Positions 44,507-53,510 of a stretch of DNA of 64,000 nucleotides are shown here, piece after piece. The stretch is from contig DATASX010000087.1 of NCBI GenBank assembly GCA_036269075.1, forward strand, positions 1 through 64,000. The letters run 5' to 3'. The stretch comes from Sporichthyaceae bacterium (GTDB lineage: Bacteria > Actinomycetota > Actinomycetes > Sporichthyales > Sporichthyaceae). The position numbers and the translations under genes are program-made. Below the pieces are notes generated by a model. It did not search any database. It was given only the letters and a program-made list of their open reading frames with translations, and was not told the DNA's origin. How positions within the stretch are numbered: the stretch's first letter is position 1; every line of letters starts with the position of its first letter.

Positions 44507-45592
44507 TCAGGCGCCCCAACCGCAGTGACCCGCGATGAACCGGCCCACCGCATCCACGGCAAGTCGGCCGGCGTTCAGGGTGGAACCGAACAACGGCCAG
44601 GCGTGCGTCTGCTCCAGACCCACGTGAAGCCTCGCGTCGACGCCATGGCTTCGGGCACGGTCGGCGAACCGCAGGTTCTCCTCGAGCAGAACCTCCTCGC
44701 TGCCCACGAGCGTCAACAGCGGAGGCAGGCCCCGAAGATCACCGAAGGCTGGGCCTACGTACGGGTTCGTCGGTTCCGTGCCCTGAAGGTAGGCGCGGGC
44801 CGACCACGCGAGTTGGGCGATCGACATCGCGGGATCTCTGTCCGAGTGAGTGACCATCGACGGCGAGCGCAAGGTGCAGTCCAGCCAAGGCGAAAGACAG
44901 ACCGCGACGGTGGGCAAGGCGTCGCCGGCGTCGCGCAGTGCGAGCAACGCCGACAGGATCAGACCGCCGCCGGATCCGTCGCCGACAAAGGCAATTCGCT
45001 CCGCCGGAGTTCCTTGTGCCAGCAGCCAACGGTGTGCACTGCACAGATCGTCCAGACCCGCCGGGAACGGGTGTTCCGGCGCCAGTCGGTAGTCAGGAAC
45101 CAGTACGTCCGCCTCGGCCGCCGCCGCCAGCGTTCGTGCCGCACCCAAATACCCGCGCGCGGATCCCAGAGTGAACCCGCCCCCGTGCGCGAACAGAATC
45201 ACGCGCTGCGGATTGTCACCGATCCGCAGGCACTGCACCCCGTCGGCGTCGACGGACCGCGCGCCAACGCCCGCCGACGGGGCCCGGCGTTGGCACAGTT
45301 GCTCGTAGGCCTCGCGCAGTCGAGTCAGGTCGGTCCGGGCCGGCCCCGCCCACGCGGCAGCGAACTCGGTCCAGATGCCGCGCACCTGCTCGCGTTCCAG
45401 CGCGGCACGCGCGTGCCCCGTGGTCCCGCTCGGCGGGTAGGCCGCGATCAGGTCGATCTCGATGCGGCCCACCCGCGGCGGGGTCCAGACCCGGCTGACC
45501 GGACGCCAGAATCCCGGGCGTTCCGGCTGATCGGCCGGGTCAGGCGTTCGTGGCGCGGGTCCGGTCACGAATGAACTCGCCGATCGCTTCAA
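44507..45592 (-). CDS. HSL-family alpha/beta hydrolase
   Basis: A 361-residue esterase. The oxyanion motif HGGGF, nucleophile elbow GDGSGGG, acid in VGSEEVLLEEN and the His in QTHAWP are visible. The N-terminal 90 residues are extra compared with the next protein. The start is uncertain: ATG 45592 overlaps the upstream esterase gene by 53 bases, and a GTG at 45568 is also possible. It closes the ten-gene operon and may open an ester or lactone made by the Baeyer-Villiger enzyme. Confidence 0.88.
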   Translation of the reverse strand: MKRSASSFVTGPAPRTPDPADQPERPGFWRPVSRVWTPPRVGRIEIDLIAAYPPSGTTGHARAALEREQVRGIWTEFAAAWAGPARTDLTRLREAYEQLCQRRAPSAGVGARSVDADGVQCLRIGDNPQRVILFAHGGGFTLGSARGYLGAARTLAAAAEADVLVPDYRLAPEHPFPAGLDDLCSAHRWLLAQGTPAERIAFVGDGSGGGLILSALLALRDAGDALPTVAVCLSPWLDCTLRSPSMVTHSDRDPAMSIAQLAWSARAYLQGTEPTNPYVGPAFGDLRGLPPLLTLVGSEEVLLEENLRFADRARSHGVDARLHVGLEQTHAWPLFGSTLNAGRLAVDAVGRFIAGHCGWGA

Positions 45593-46448
45593 GGGCTTGC
45601 TGACCTTCCGTCAGAATCGGTGCGAACAGGGGCCAGATGTGGAACTGCCCCTCCCCCACGACCAACCTCGCCTGGCCACCTGCGGCCTCGGCGCCGGCGA
45701 CGATGCGAACCGAGTCGTCGTGGAGGATCTCCTCGGACCCGACCAGGACCAGCAGCGGTGGCAGGCCCGAAAGGTCGGCAAGGGCCGGGGAAAGGTACGG
45801 GGAGGACATGGGCTCGTCCCCGGCGTAGAGCGCTCCGAGGCCGCCGAGCATCGCCTCGCTCGCGATGGGGTCGCGATCGGCCCGCGCCTTGATCGAATCC
45901 CCGGACAGGGTGAAGTCAGCCATGGGCGAGACGACCACCCCGGCGGCCGGCATCGGGTCGCCCTCGTCGCGCAGGGCCAACAATGTCGCGGCGGCCAGTC
46001 CGCCGCCCGCCGAGTCGCCGGCGACCACGATGCGGGCGGAGTCGTACCCCTGCGCCAGCAACCATCGGTAGGCCGCCTTGGCGTCGTCGAGTGCGGCCGG
46101 GTAGGGATGCTCCGGCGCGAGTCGGTAGTCCACCAGCAACACCTGCGCGCCGGAGGCTGCCGAGAGCGCGGCGCCGAAGAACCGGTAGGAGTGGGCGGAG
46201 CCGAACACGTAGCCGCCCGAGTGCGTCCACAGCACGACCGAGTCCGGCGCCGAACCAGGCATCCTGACCAGCAGACCCGGGGCTCCCCCCGCATCGACCT
46301 CCTGAATCGTGGCGGCCTCGGGAACCGGGAACACGGCGAGCATCGACTCGTAACCGTCGCGGTACTCCGGGATCCCGGCCGGCGGGGCCAAGGCCTCGAG
46401 CAGGCCCTGCCACATCTGTCGTACCTTCTCCAACTCCGCGCTGCTCAT
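45540..46448 (-). CDS. HSL-family alpha/beta hydrolase with HSGG oxyanion motif
   Basis: A 302-residue esterase of the HSL group. The oxyanion sequence is HSGGY instead of HGGG, the nucleophile elbow is GDSAGGG, then GSEEILHDD and the His in QFHIWP. The triad is complete. It lies 28 bp after the thiolase-SDR fusion gene in the operon. Together with the following esterase it could hydrolyse the ester or lactone from the Baeyer-Villiger step. Confidence 0.92.
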   Translation of the reverse strand: MSSAELEKVRQMWQGLLEALAPPAGIPEYRDGYESMLAVFPVPEAATIQEVDAGGAPGLLVRMPGSAPDSVVLWTHSGGYVFGSAHSYRFFGAALSAASGAQVLLVDYRLAPEHPYPAALDDAKAAYRWLLAQGYDSARIVVAGDSAGGGLAAATLLALRDEGDPMPAAGVVVSPMADFTLSGDSIKARADRDPIASEAMLGGLGALYAGDEPMSSPYLSPALADLSGLPPLLVLVGSEEILHDDSVRIVAGAEAAGGQARLVVGEGQFHIWPLFAPILTEGQQALEAIGEFIRDRTRATNA

Positions 46449-46476
46449 TGCTTCCGCCTCTCCATAGGGATTTCGG

Positions 46477-48258
46477 TCAACCCATGCACAACTGGCCTCC
46501 GTCGACGGTCAGGGAGGCCCCGGTGACGAACGCCGCCTCATCGGAGGCCAGGAACACCGCGGCCTTGGCGACGTCCTCCGGTGTGCCCAATCGGCGAAGT
46601 GGAACGTCGCGTCCGGCGGGCCCGTCCGCGCCGCGCGGGACGGGTACGTCGACCCGGGTCATGGAGGTGTCGATGACTCCGGGATGCAGGGCGCAGACGC
46701 GGATGCCGCGTGGCCCGAGTTCCTTGGCCAGCGAATAAGTCAGCAGTCGGACGGCACCCTTTGCCGCGCAGTAGGCCGAGATCCCGGGCACTCCCTGCAG
46801 CCCGCCGATCGAGGACAAGTTCACGATCACCCCCGGCCGGTCGGCCGCGATCATCGCCCGGGCCGCGGCCTGGGCGGCGAAGAACACTCCACGCAGGTTG
46901 ACGTCCAGGACCGCGTCGTAGTCGCTCTCGGTCATGTCGATCAGACGCGCCGCCCGCAGCAGACCGGCGTTGTTGACGAGGATGTCGACGCCACCGAGCC
47001 GCTCGGCCTCGGCAACCATGTGCTGCAGTTCGGCCACGACGGTGACGTCGGTCGGCACGAAGACGGCGGATCCACCCGCTGAGCGGATGAGCTCGTGAGT
47101 AGGTGCGCCACCCTCGCGGGGTTCGGCACGGACATCCGCCACGACCATGCAGGCACCGGCCGCGGCGAACTGCACGGCGATTGCGCGACCGATGGCGCTG
47201 GAGCCTCCGGTGGTGGCCTCGCCGAAGGACAGGAAGCCACCGCTGGGATTGAGCGGCAGTTTGCCCTCGATGCCGAACTCCCCGCGTTCGAGCATCCAGT
47301 CGGCCTGACCCGGTTCGAGGAATCCGAAGTTCTCCGGCCAAGCCAGCAGATGCCAGGCGGTGTTGTCGGCCGTCTCCAGGACGTCGACGTCGCCGGTTCC
47401 CAGGCCCGCGGCAGCCAGTGCGCCGGTCACCGCTCCGGCGACCTCGCTGGTGTGCGGGACCGGGGAGCCGACAACGTTGCGGGAGACCGTCGGGATGCGC
47501 ACGGACGGGTCACCGAATTGTCCGGTGGCCACGGCGGAACCGGCGACCTGGATCAGGGGTCCGCCAACCCGTCGGGCGGCTTCGGCCGAGCCGAGCACGA
47601 CCGCTGCCGCGCCGTCGCTGACTGCGCAGATCTGCAGCAGGTGCAGCGGGTCGGCCACCATCGGCGATGTCAACACCTCTGCCACGTCGGTCGGCGTCCG
47701 GTACCGCGCCCGTGGATTGGCTGACCCGTGGCGGCGCATCAGAACCGTTGCGGCGGCGAGTGTCTCGACCGTGGTGCCGTGTTCGTGCATCCGACGCCGA
47801 GCCTCGATCGCCCAGTAAGCAGGGTTGGTCGCGCCGATCGCGACCCAGCGCAGGTAGTCGCTGTCGGTGATGTCGTCCGGGCAGCCCGGCGGCCTGGGGA
47901 TGAAGCCCTTGGGCATCTTCTCCGCGCCCAACGCCGCCACGACCTCGACCTGCCCGGCGGCGATCATCGTCGCGGCGGTGTGCACGGCGATCCCACCCGC
48001 CGCGCACCCGCCGCCGACGTTCACGGCCGCGGCGCCGTTCTCGGAGATCGTCTGCAGGACCTCGTTGGCGTGCAGACCCCAGCCCATTCCGCCTTCGAAA
48101 CGGGAGCTGGCCGCGACCAGTCCCTGCAGGTCACGTCGATGCAGCCCGGCGTCGCTGATCGCCGCGCTCAGCGTTTCGACGGCCAGCTGCAGCTGGGACT
48201 TGTCGGCGAACTTGCCCCACGGATGCGCTGCGACGCCGAGTACGTAGACCGGTCTCAT
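46477..48258 (-). CDS. Thiolase fused in frame to SDR (both domains trimmed at the joint)
   Basis: One continuous 593-codon frame. Residues 1 to about 350 are a thiolase-fold protein of the type that partners DUF35 proteins, with the nucleophile-like Cys85 in VGGGCAAGG and NPSGGFLSFGEATT near the end. Residues from about 351 are an SDR beginning GGSSAIGRAIAV, with NNAG, the Ser and the YCAAK motif intact. The thiolase lacks the last 40-50 residues normally found after the NPSGG loop, and the SDR lacks its first strand. The joint at about 47209 looks like an in-frame deletion between two former neighbour genes. ATG 48258 overlaps the DUF35 stop. Confidence 0.85.
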   Translation of the reverse strand: MRPVYVLGVAAHPWGKFADKSQLQLAVETLSAAISDAGLHRRDLQGLVAASSRFEGGMGWGLHANEVLQTISENGAAAVNVGGGCAAGGIAVHTAATMIAAGQVEVVAALGAEKMPKGFIPRPPGCPDDITDSDYLRWVAIGATNPAYWAIEARRRMHEHGTTVETLAAATVLMRRHGSANPRARYRTPTDVAEVLTSPMVADPLHLLQICAVSDGAAAVVLGSAEAARRVGGPLIQVAGSAVATGQFGDPSVRIPTVSRNVVGSPVPHTSEVAGAVTGALAAAGLGTGDVDVLETADNTAWHLLAWPENFGFLEPGQADWMLERGEFGIEGKLPLNPSGGFLSFGEATTGGSSAIGRAIAVQFAAAGACMVVADVRAEPREGGAPTHELIRSAGGSAVFVPTDVTVVAELQHMVAEAERLGGVDILVNNAGLLRAARLIDMTESDYDAVLDVNLRGVFFAAQAAARAMIAADRPGVIVNLSSIGGLQGVPGISAYCAAKGAVRLLTYSLAKELGPRGIRVCALHPGVIDTSMTRVDVPVPRGADGPAGRDVPLRRLGTPEDVAKAAVFLASDEAAFVTGASLTVDGGQLCMG

Positions 48259-48671
48259 GCGTGGGACTCCCCCACCGGTTCGTAGGCGTAGGTGATGACT
48301 TCGTCGTGGAGCCGAATGGTTGTCAGGCGCAGCTCGGCGTCGATCGGGACCTGGCCGGGTGGGGCGCCGGTCAGTGGCGCCAGCACCCGCAGACCCTCCG
48401 GCAGTTCGACCAGGCCGATCGCGTACGGCTGCCAGTCCGCGGCTTGGTAGGGGGCCGGCGGCTGGTAGTGCTGCACGGTCCAGCTCCACAGCACGCCGGT
48501 GCGCCCGAATCTCGCCTCGCGCACGTTCGGTTCGGTGCAGTCGGGGTTGCAGCAGTCGATGGCGCGGGGGACCCAGTGGTGCCCGCATCCGGTGCAGCGC
48601 GATCCGAGCAGTTCGGCAGTCTCACCATCGAGGTGGAACAGGTCGTCGGCGACCGGTACCTGGGTTTGCAT
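48255..48671 (-). CDS. DUF35 OB-fold/zinc-ribbon protein
   Basis: A 138-residue protein with a rubredoxin-like zinc ribbon (Cys26-x2-Cys29, then Cys40/41 and Cys45) followed by an OB-fold (TGVLWSWTVQHYQPP, PYAIGLVELPEGLRVLA). DUF35 proteins bind thiolase-like enzymes; in steroid side-chain degradation a DUF35 domain holds the Ltp2 aldolase. Here it overlaps the thiolase-SDR gene by ATGA and follows two MaoC-like genes, the same set of parts. ATG 48671 is preferred over a TTG two codons earlier. Confidence 0.88.
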   Translation of the reverse strand: MQTQVPVADDLFHLDGETAELLGSRCTGCGHHWVPRAIDCCNPDCTEPNVREARFGRTGVLWSWTVQHYQPPAPYQAADWQPYAIGLVELPEGLRVLAPLTGAPPGQVPIDAELRLTTIRLHDEVITYAYEPVGESHA

Positions 48672-48692
48672 GCGCAATTCCTGCCTTGGTGC

Positions 48693-49238
48693 TCAGCGGG
48701 AGAGGATGTCGCGGACCTCGCGGAAGTAGAGCGTTCCGTCGCCGACGTCGCTGACCAGCACCTCGTGGCGCACGTACCGGCGTTCGCGTTTGACGAACTT
48801 GTCGATCGCGGTCGTGGTGATCCGGACCGTGGCACCGACCGGGATCGGGGCCAGGATCTGCGAGTCGTGGAAGGTGTGGATCGAGCCGATCGCGAACGGC
48901 TTGGTGTGGTCGAACTGCACCGAGAGCACGAAGTGCGACACCAGCAGCGGCGGCACCACCGCGCCGCCGAAGGGCGACTCCCCCTCGATCCCCCAGGTGT
49001 TCATCCGCCAACCCTCGTACCAGGGGTTGTAGTCCTCGATGCCGTCGGAGTAGAGGATCACCAACTCCGCAGTGATGGTCAGATCCCGCTCCAGCACGTC
49101 GCCGATCGCGACCATGTCCCAGTAGGTCTGGCACTGCGAGTTGAGGCTCTCGACGAAATCGCGGGTCTGCTGGACCTGGATCGCCGTCATGGGCCGCAGT
49201 GAGTCGGTTCCCGGCAGAACTGACTGTGCGTCAGACAT
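48693..49238 (-). CDS. MaoC-like hot-dog protein (hydratase-type subunit)
   Basis: A 181-residue hot-dog-fold protein. IEDYNPWYEGWRMNTWGIEGESPFGGAVVPPLLVSHF shows the hydratase-2-like loop, with a Asp/Asn-x4 motif in place of the classical Asp-His pair. VRITTTAIDKFVKRERRYVRHEV is the central strand pair. It overlaps the next MaoC-like gene by 8 bases, which suggests a heterodimer as in ChsH1/ChsH2-type enoyl-CoA hydratases. ATG 49238 has GGAGG in the upstream gene; an internal ATG at 49190 is less likely. Confidence 0.82.
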   Translation of the reverse strand: MSDAQSVLPGTDSLRPMTAIQVQQTRDFVESLNSQCQTYWDMVAIGDVLERDLTITAELVILYSDGIEDYNPWYEGWRMNTWGIEGESPFGGAVVPPLLVSHFVLSVQFDHTKPFAIGSIHTFHDSQILAPIPVGATVRITTTAIDKFVKRERRYVRHEVLVSDVGDGTLYFREVRDILSR

Positions 49239-49677
49239 CTACGTCCACCTCCACCAGCCCGACGGTCTTCTTCTCCCCGTCCTCGTTCTGTGCCCAGATC
49301 TCCACGGCGAACCGGTAGCCCTCGCCCTTCGGGGTCTTGTCGCGCACGACTCCGTAGGTGGTGATCACCTCGTCGGCACAGGTCGAGGCAATGTACTTGC
49401 AACTGATCCGGGCGCCGGTGAAGAAGTTGGCGCCGAAGTGGTTCACACACATCTCGGCCAGGTAGGCCGAGGACATCTCCCCGGTCTGGATCGGCGCGGG
49501 CAGACCGGTCTCGCCCGCGTACACCGGGTCCCAGTGGTTGGGGTTGAACCGGCCCCACACCCGCGAGCCCATCAGTTGGATGGCGGCCTTCTTCCTGACT
49601 CCGATCAACTCATGACCGATCGGGGTGTCGCGGGTTATCAGCCCCCGCGGCGATGGGGCGCCGTTCGTGGGTGTCAT
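49231..49677 (-). CDS. MaoC-like hot-dog protein (second subunit)
   Basis: A 148-residue hot-dog-fold protein. NPNHWDPVYAGETGLPAPIQTGEMSSAYLAEM resembles the substrate loop of MaoC-type dehydratases, and ARISCKYIASTCADEVITTYG the following strands. The ATG at 49677 overlaps the end of the acyl-CoA ligase gene; the frame is open further upstream without family similarity. It probably pairs with the MaoC-like protein encoded just downstream to hydrate an enoyl-CoA before thiolase/aldolase cleavage. Confidence 0.82.
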   Translation of the reverse strand: MTPTNGAPSPRGLITRDTPIGHELIGVRKKAAIQLMGSRVWGRFNPNHWDPVYAGETGLPAPIQTGEMSSAYLAEMCVNHFGANFFTGARISCKYIASTCADEVITTYGVVRDKTPKGEGYRFAVEIWAQNEDGEKKTVGLVEVDVDV

Positions 49678-51419
49678 CCGGAAACACCTTTCTGCAGCAG
49701 CGATTCCGCCTGTTGTGCCAGCAGGAACTTCCTGGGACGCCCGCTCGCGGTGAGCGGGATCTCCCCGGCCTCGACGAGGAAGAAGTGCCGGGGCACCTTG
49801 AAGCGCGCCAACCGTTGCGCCGCCCACGCGCCAAGTTCGTCGGCGCTCACCTCGAGCCCGGGCCTGGCGACTACGAACGCCGCGCCGGCCTCGCCCATCC
49901 TGGGATCGGCCACCGGTACGACGTGGGCCTGCGCCACGGCGGGGTGGGACAGCAGCACGTCCTCGGCGTCCTTGGGGACGACCTGCTCCCCGCCGCAGCG
50001 ATAGCAGTCGTTGGCCCGGCCCAGCAGCACGACGTACTCGTCGTCGTCGATGCTGGCGAGGTCCCCGGTGCGAAGCCAGCCGTCGGCGGTGAACGCCGCG
50101 GCGGTCGCCTCGGGCTTGTTCCAGTAGCCGGGAGTGACTCCCGGCCCGAAGGCCTGCAGTTCACCGATCGCGCTGCGTCCGACATCCAGGCCGGTCCGCG
50201 GGTCGACACAGCGGTGCACGACCAGGCGCCCGCCCAGTCGCGGGTCTCCGGCCGCACCGGCGTCGCGTGGGCGGCCGTTGGTGCCGCGCCGCCGCGCGGG
50301 CGGGTCGTCGGGGCGGGTCACGGTGGTCGACGCCGTGGTCTCCGACATGCCGTAGCCGGTGGTGATCTCCCGGCAGCCGAGTTCGGTGTCGATGCGGTCC
50401 CACAGCCCCGGGGGCGAGGCCGTGCCGGAGGAGAGCAACGAGGTCAGCGACGACAGCTCTGCCGGGTGCCCGGCCGCGACGCGTTCCAACTGAGCGTCCA
50501 GCACGGCTCGGGTCATCAGCGGGATGGCGAGCATGTCATTGGCGCGATGGTTCTCGATCGCATCCAGACTGGCCTGCGGGTCGAAGGCGACGTGCGGGAT
50601 GATCGCGCCGCCCACGAACGTGACCGGCAGCATCCCTTCGACGTAGCCGAACACGTGATACATGGGCAGCGCGAAATGGATGCGGCGACCGTCCTGGAAC
50701 CCCCGCGCGTAGGCGGCGGCGTAAGCGGTTCGCAGCAGCATGTCGTGGGTGAGCAGGACGCCTTTCGGCCCGCCGGTGGTGCCCGAGGTGTAGATCAGGT
50801 CGGCGACCGACTCCGGACCGACGATCGGCATCATCATCGCCGCAGGTGCAGCGGCCTCCACTTCGGCCAACGAACGCGTGCCGGACGGCAGCAGCGTGCC
50901 GTGGGTGTCGAAGACCACCACCTCGCGCAGGTTCGGCAGTCGGGTTCCGCCGCCGTGGCGGGGCCAGTCGGGGATGATCTCGTCGAGCATGCCCAGGTAG
51001 TCCAGGTCGCGGTGCTGGTCCATCACGATCAGTAGTGCCGCCTGGGAGTCGGCGAGCACGTGGGCCAATTCGTCGCGTCGGTTCAGGAAGTTGACCGGTA
51101 CCGCTGCGGCACCGACCCGGGAGATGGCGTACTTCACCGCGACGAATTCCGGGCAGTTGGCCATGACCACCGCGACGTGCTCGCCGGGCCGGACCCCGGA
51201 GGCGATCAGCGCGGCGGCCAGCCGGATCGAACGGTCGCGGATGTCCGCGTAGGTCCAGTCGGCCCAGTCGGTGATCACGTAAGGGCGATCGGGCCACAGC
51301 CGGGCGGCCTCGTCCAGGGACCCGTGCAGGGTGCGTGGCACCCAGGTGGGGTGGCGGCTCTCGAGTGCGGCGCGGCGCTGTGCCAGGGGCGGCAGCCGAA
51401 GTGGGGTGGTTGTCGACAT
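49674..51419 (-). CDS. Acyl-CoA synthetase (AMP-forming), altered C-terminal Lys site
   Basis: A 581-residue adenylate-forming enzyme. The motif YTSGTTGGPKG, the YGMSE region and RTGDL are normal. In the C-terminal domain the position of the catalytic Lys (TxxGKxxK in relatives) reads TASGRPRKF, with Arg for Lys, so adenylation may be slow or use the nearby Lys. A region of about 35 residues between VTRPDDPP and VDPRTG is unusually rich in Arg and Gly. It would activate the acid released earlier in the pathway. ATG 51419 is chosen; it is 4 bp after the monooxygenase stop. Confidence 0.88.
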   Translation of the reverse strand: MSTTTPLRLPPLAQRRAALESRHPTWVPRTLHGSLDEAARLWPDRPYVITDWADWTYADIRDRSIRLAAALIASGVRPGEHVAVVMANCPEFVAVKYAISRVGAAAVPVNFLNRRDELAHVLADSQAALLIVMDQHRDLDYLGMLDEIIPDWPRHGGGTRLPNLREVVVFDTHGTLLPSGTRSLAEVEAAAPAAMMMPIVGPESVADLIYTSGTTGGPKGVLLTHDMLLRTAYAAAYARGFQDGRRIHFALPMYHVFGYVEGMLPVTFVGGAIIPHVAFDPQASLDAIENHRANDMLAIPLMTRAVLDAQLERVAAGHPAELSSLTSLLSSGTASPPGLWDRIDTELGCREITTGYGMSETTASTTVTRPDDPPARRRGTNGRPRDAGAAGDPRLGGRLVVHRCVDPRTGLDVGRSAIGELQAFGPGVTPGYWNKPEATAAAFTADGWLRTGDLASIDDDEYVVLLGRANDCYRCGGEQVVPKDAEDVLLSHPAVAQAHVVPVADPRMGEAGAAFVVARPGLEVSADELGAWAAQRLARFKVPRHFFLVEAGEIPLTASGRPRKFLLAQQAESLLQKGVSG

Positions 51420-51423
51420 CGGC

Positions 51424-53022
51424 TCAGTCCTTGTCGAACTCGAAGCCGGCGTAGGAATCGGCAACGCACTCGGCCAGGATCCGCCGGTAGTCGCGCAACC
51501 CCCCGGTGTAGAGCATGAACACCCGCGGTTTGCCCGGGACCTCGTCGCCCATGTAGTAGGAGCGTGCCTTCGGGTAGAGGGTCTGCTCGGCCCGGGACAG
51601 CAGGTGGGCTCCCCATTCCTGCTCGGCGACCTGGGCGGCCTCCACGCGGGTGGCGCCGCGTTCGTCCATCTCGGCAAGAAGATCGGCGATCCAGTCGACG
51701 TGCTGTTCGATACCGACCAACACGTTGATCAGCAGCCCGGGACTGCCCGCCCCGGCGATCGTGAACATGTTGGGAAATCCGTTTGTGCCCAGCCCCAGAT
51801 AGGTGATCGGACCCGCTGCCCATTTCTGACCCAGGGTCAGTCCGTCGCGGCCGACGATCTCCGGGCGCAGCAGCGAACCGGTGATCGCGTCGAAACCCGT
51901 AGCCATGACCAGCAGGTCGAGGCCGTGGGCGGTCCCGGACGCCAGGACCACCCCTGACTCGTCCAGCCGCACGATTGGGTCGGTTCGGATGTCGACGAGG
52001 CTGACGTTGTCCCGGTTGAACGTCGCGTAGTACCCGTCGTCGACGACCGGCCGCTTGGCCCCGAACGGGTGATCGCGAGGGCTTAGCAGTTCCCGGGAGC
52101 CCGGGTCGATCACGATTCCGGCGACCTTGGCCCGGATGAAGTCGGCCGCCAGGCTGTTGGCGGACTCGTCGATCAACAGGTCACGGAACGCCAGACCGAA
52201 GCCGAAGCCGGCGCCCTGCCAGGCCTGCTCGAACACGGCGTTCCGCTCGGCCTCGGCGACCTCGAGGGTCGCCTCACGGCGTGGCCGGAATCCCAGCCCA
52301 CTGGGTGAGGCCAGGATCCGGGTGCGCCGGGCTGCGTAGTCGGCCTTTACTGCGGCGTCCTCCTCCTCCGAGATCGCCCGGTGCACCGCGGGCACGCTGA
52401 AGTTGGGGGTCCGCTGAAACACCGTCAGATGAGCGGCGGGCCTCGCCAGGATCGGTGTCGACTGCATCCCCGAGGAACCGGTGCCGATCACCCCGACCCG
52501 CAGCCCGGTCACGTCCACGTCCTGGTGGGGCCAGTGGGCGGTGTGCAGTATCCGGCCGCCGAAGTCCGCCTGGCCGGACAGTTCGGGTTGCTTGGTGGTC
52601 GACAGGTTGCCGACCGCCCAGATCACGAACGGCGCGGTCCACCGCTCGCCCGCCTCGGTGGTCAGTTCCCACCGGCCTTCGGAGTCGTCCCACTGCGCAC
52701 GGGTGACCCGGCGTCCGAGGTGGACGTCGCGCCGCAGGTCGAAGCGGTCGGCGACGTGCTCGATGTAACGCAGGATCTCCGGCTGGGTGGCGTAGCGCTG
52801 GGTCCAGCGCCATTCCTGCTCCAACTCCGGGGAGAAGGAGTAGGAGTAGTCGTAACTCTCGACGTCGCAGCGTGCCCCGGGATAGCGGTTGACGTACCAG
52901 ACCCCGCCGATGCCGTCCCCGGCCTCGAGCACCGCGACCTGCCGGCCCGCGGCGCGCAGCGTGTGCAGCGCGCGCAGGCCGGCGAATCCGGCTCCCACGA
53001 CCAGGACATCGACCTCGGACAT
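51424..53022 (-). CDS. Baeyer-Villiger-type flavin monooxygenase
   Basis: A 532-residue FAD/NADPH monooxygenase. The N-terminal VVGAGFAGL binds FAD, FGGRILHTAHWP matches the type I Baeyer-Villiger fingerprint FxGxxxHTxxW, and VGVIGTGSSGMQS binds NADPH. It should insert an oxygen atom next to a ketone to give an ester or lactone. In the operon it lies between a SnoaL-like protein and an acyl-CoA ligase, and two esterases follow at the end. This gives a plausible order: ketone, ester, acid, CoA ester. ATG 53022 is the natural start. Confidence 0.93.
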   Translation of the reverse strand: MSEVDVLVVGAGFAGLRALHTLRAAGRQVAVLEAGDGIGGVWYVNRYPGARCDVESYDYSYSFSPELEQEWRWTQRYATQPEILRYIEHVADRFDLRRDVHLGRRVTRAQWDDSEGRWELTTEAGERWTAPFVIWAVGNLSTTKQPELSGQADFGGRILHTAHWPHQDVDVTGLRVGVIGTGSSGMQSTPILARPAAHLTVFQRTPNFSVPAVHRAISEEEDAAVKADYAARRTRILASPSGLGFRPRREATLEVAEAERNAVFEQAWQGAGFGFGLAFRDLLIDESANSLAADFIRAKVAGIVIDPGSRELLSPRDHPFGAKRPVVDDGYYATFNRDNVSLVDIRTDPIVRLDESGVVLASGTAHGLDLLVMATGFDAITGSLLRPEIVGRDGLTLGQKWAAGPITYLGLGTNGFPNMFTIAGAGSPGLLINVLVGIEQHVDWIADLLAEMDERGATRVEAAQVAEQEWGAHLLSRAEQTLYPKARSYYMGDEVPGKPRVFMLYTGGLRDYRRILAECVADSYAGFEFDKD

Positions 53023-53030
53023 CGACGGCC

Positions 53031-53510
53031 TCAGGCGTCCAGCACGAACCGCGAGGCGGGGTCGTTGCTCCACGGCGTGTCCACCGGGGTCGCATAGTGC
53101 AGCGTGATGTCCCGCTTGCTGAACGCCCACTTTCCTTCGCGACGTTCGCAGGTGTCGATGTAGGAGGCGGCGAGCATCAGGGCGCGGCCCTTGCGGTCGG
53201 TCGCCGTCACGTCGGAGTCGACGAGCATCCTGGCGCTGTCACCGTCAAGCTCGACCACGATGTTCGTGGCGTAGTGGTGGATCTCGACGAAGTAGTCCCG
53301 CAGTGTGTGCAGGATCGCCCGGATCTGCGCATGGCCGAAGTGGTTGCCGAAGGTGTCCCCGATCAGATACTCGGCGTCGGGGTGGAACACCGACATCCAG
53401 AGGTTTTCGTCGTAGGAGTCGACCCCACGGTTGTACGAGGCGGCCAGTTCGATGACCGCGTTGCGGTCCTCCAGTGCCTGGACGCGTTGCTCGAGGGTGA
53501 GGGTGCTCAT
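53031..53510 (-). CDS. SnoaL-like (NTF2-fold) protein
   Basis: A 159-residue NTF2-fold protein of the SnoaL_4 group: LEDRNAVIELAASYNRGVDSYDENLWMSVFHPDAEY, and later LHYATPVDTPW. Its stop is 8 bases before the Baeyer-Villiger gene and its ATG at 53510 shares one base with the LLM stop. It resembles the protein at 31226-31684, so two operons of the window carry the same kind of helper. The function is unknown; isomerase or dehydratase activity is a common guess for the fold. Confidence 0.88.
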   Translation of the reverse strand: MSTLTLEQRVQALEDRNAVIELAASYNRGVDSYDENLWMSVFHPDAEYLIGDTFGNHFGHAQIRAILHTLRDYFVEIHHYATNIVVELDGDSARMLVDSDVTATDRKGRALMLAASYIDTCERREGKWAFSKRDITLHYATPVDTPWSNDPASRFVLDA

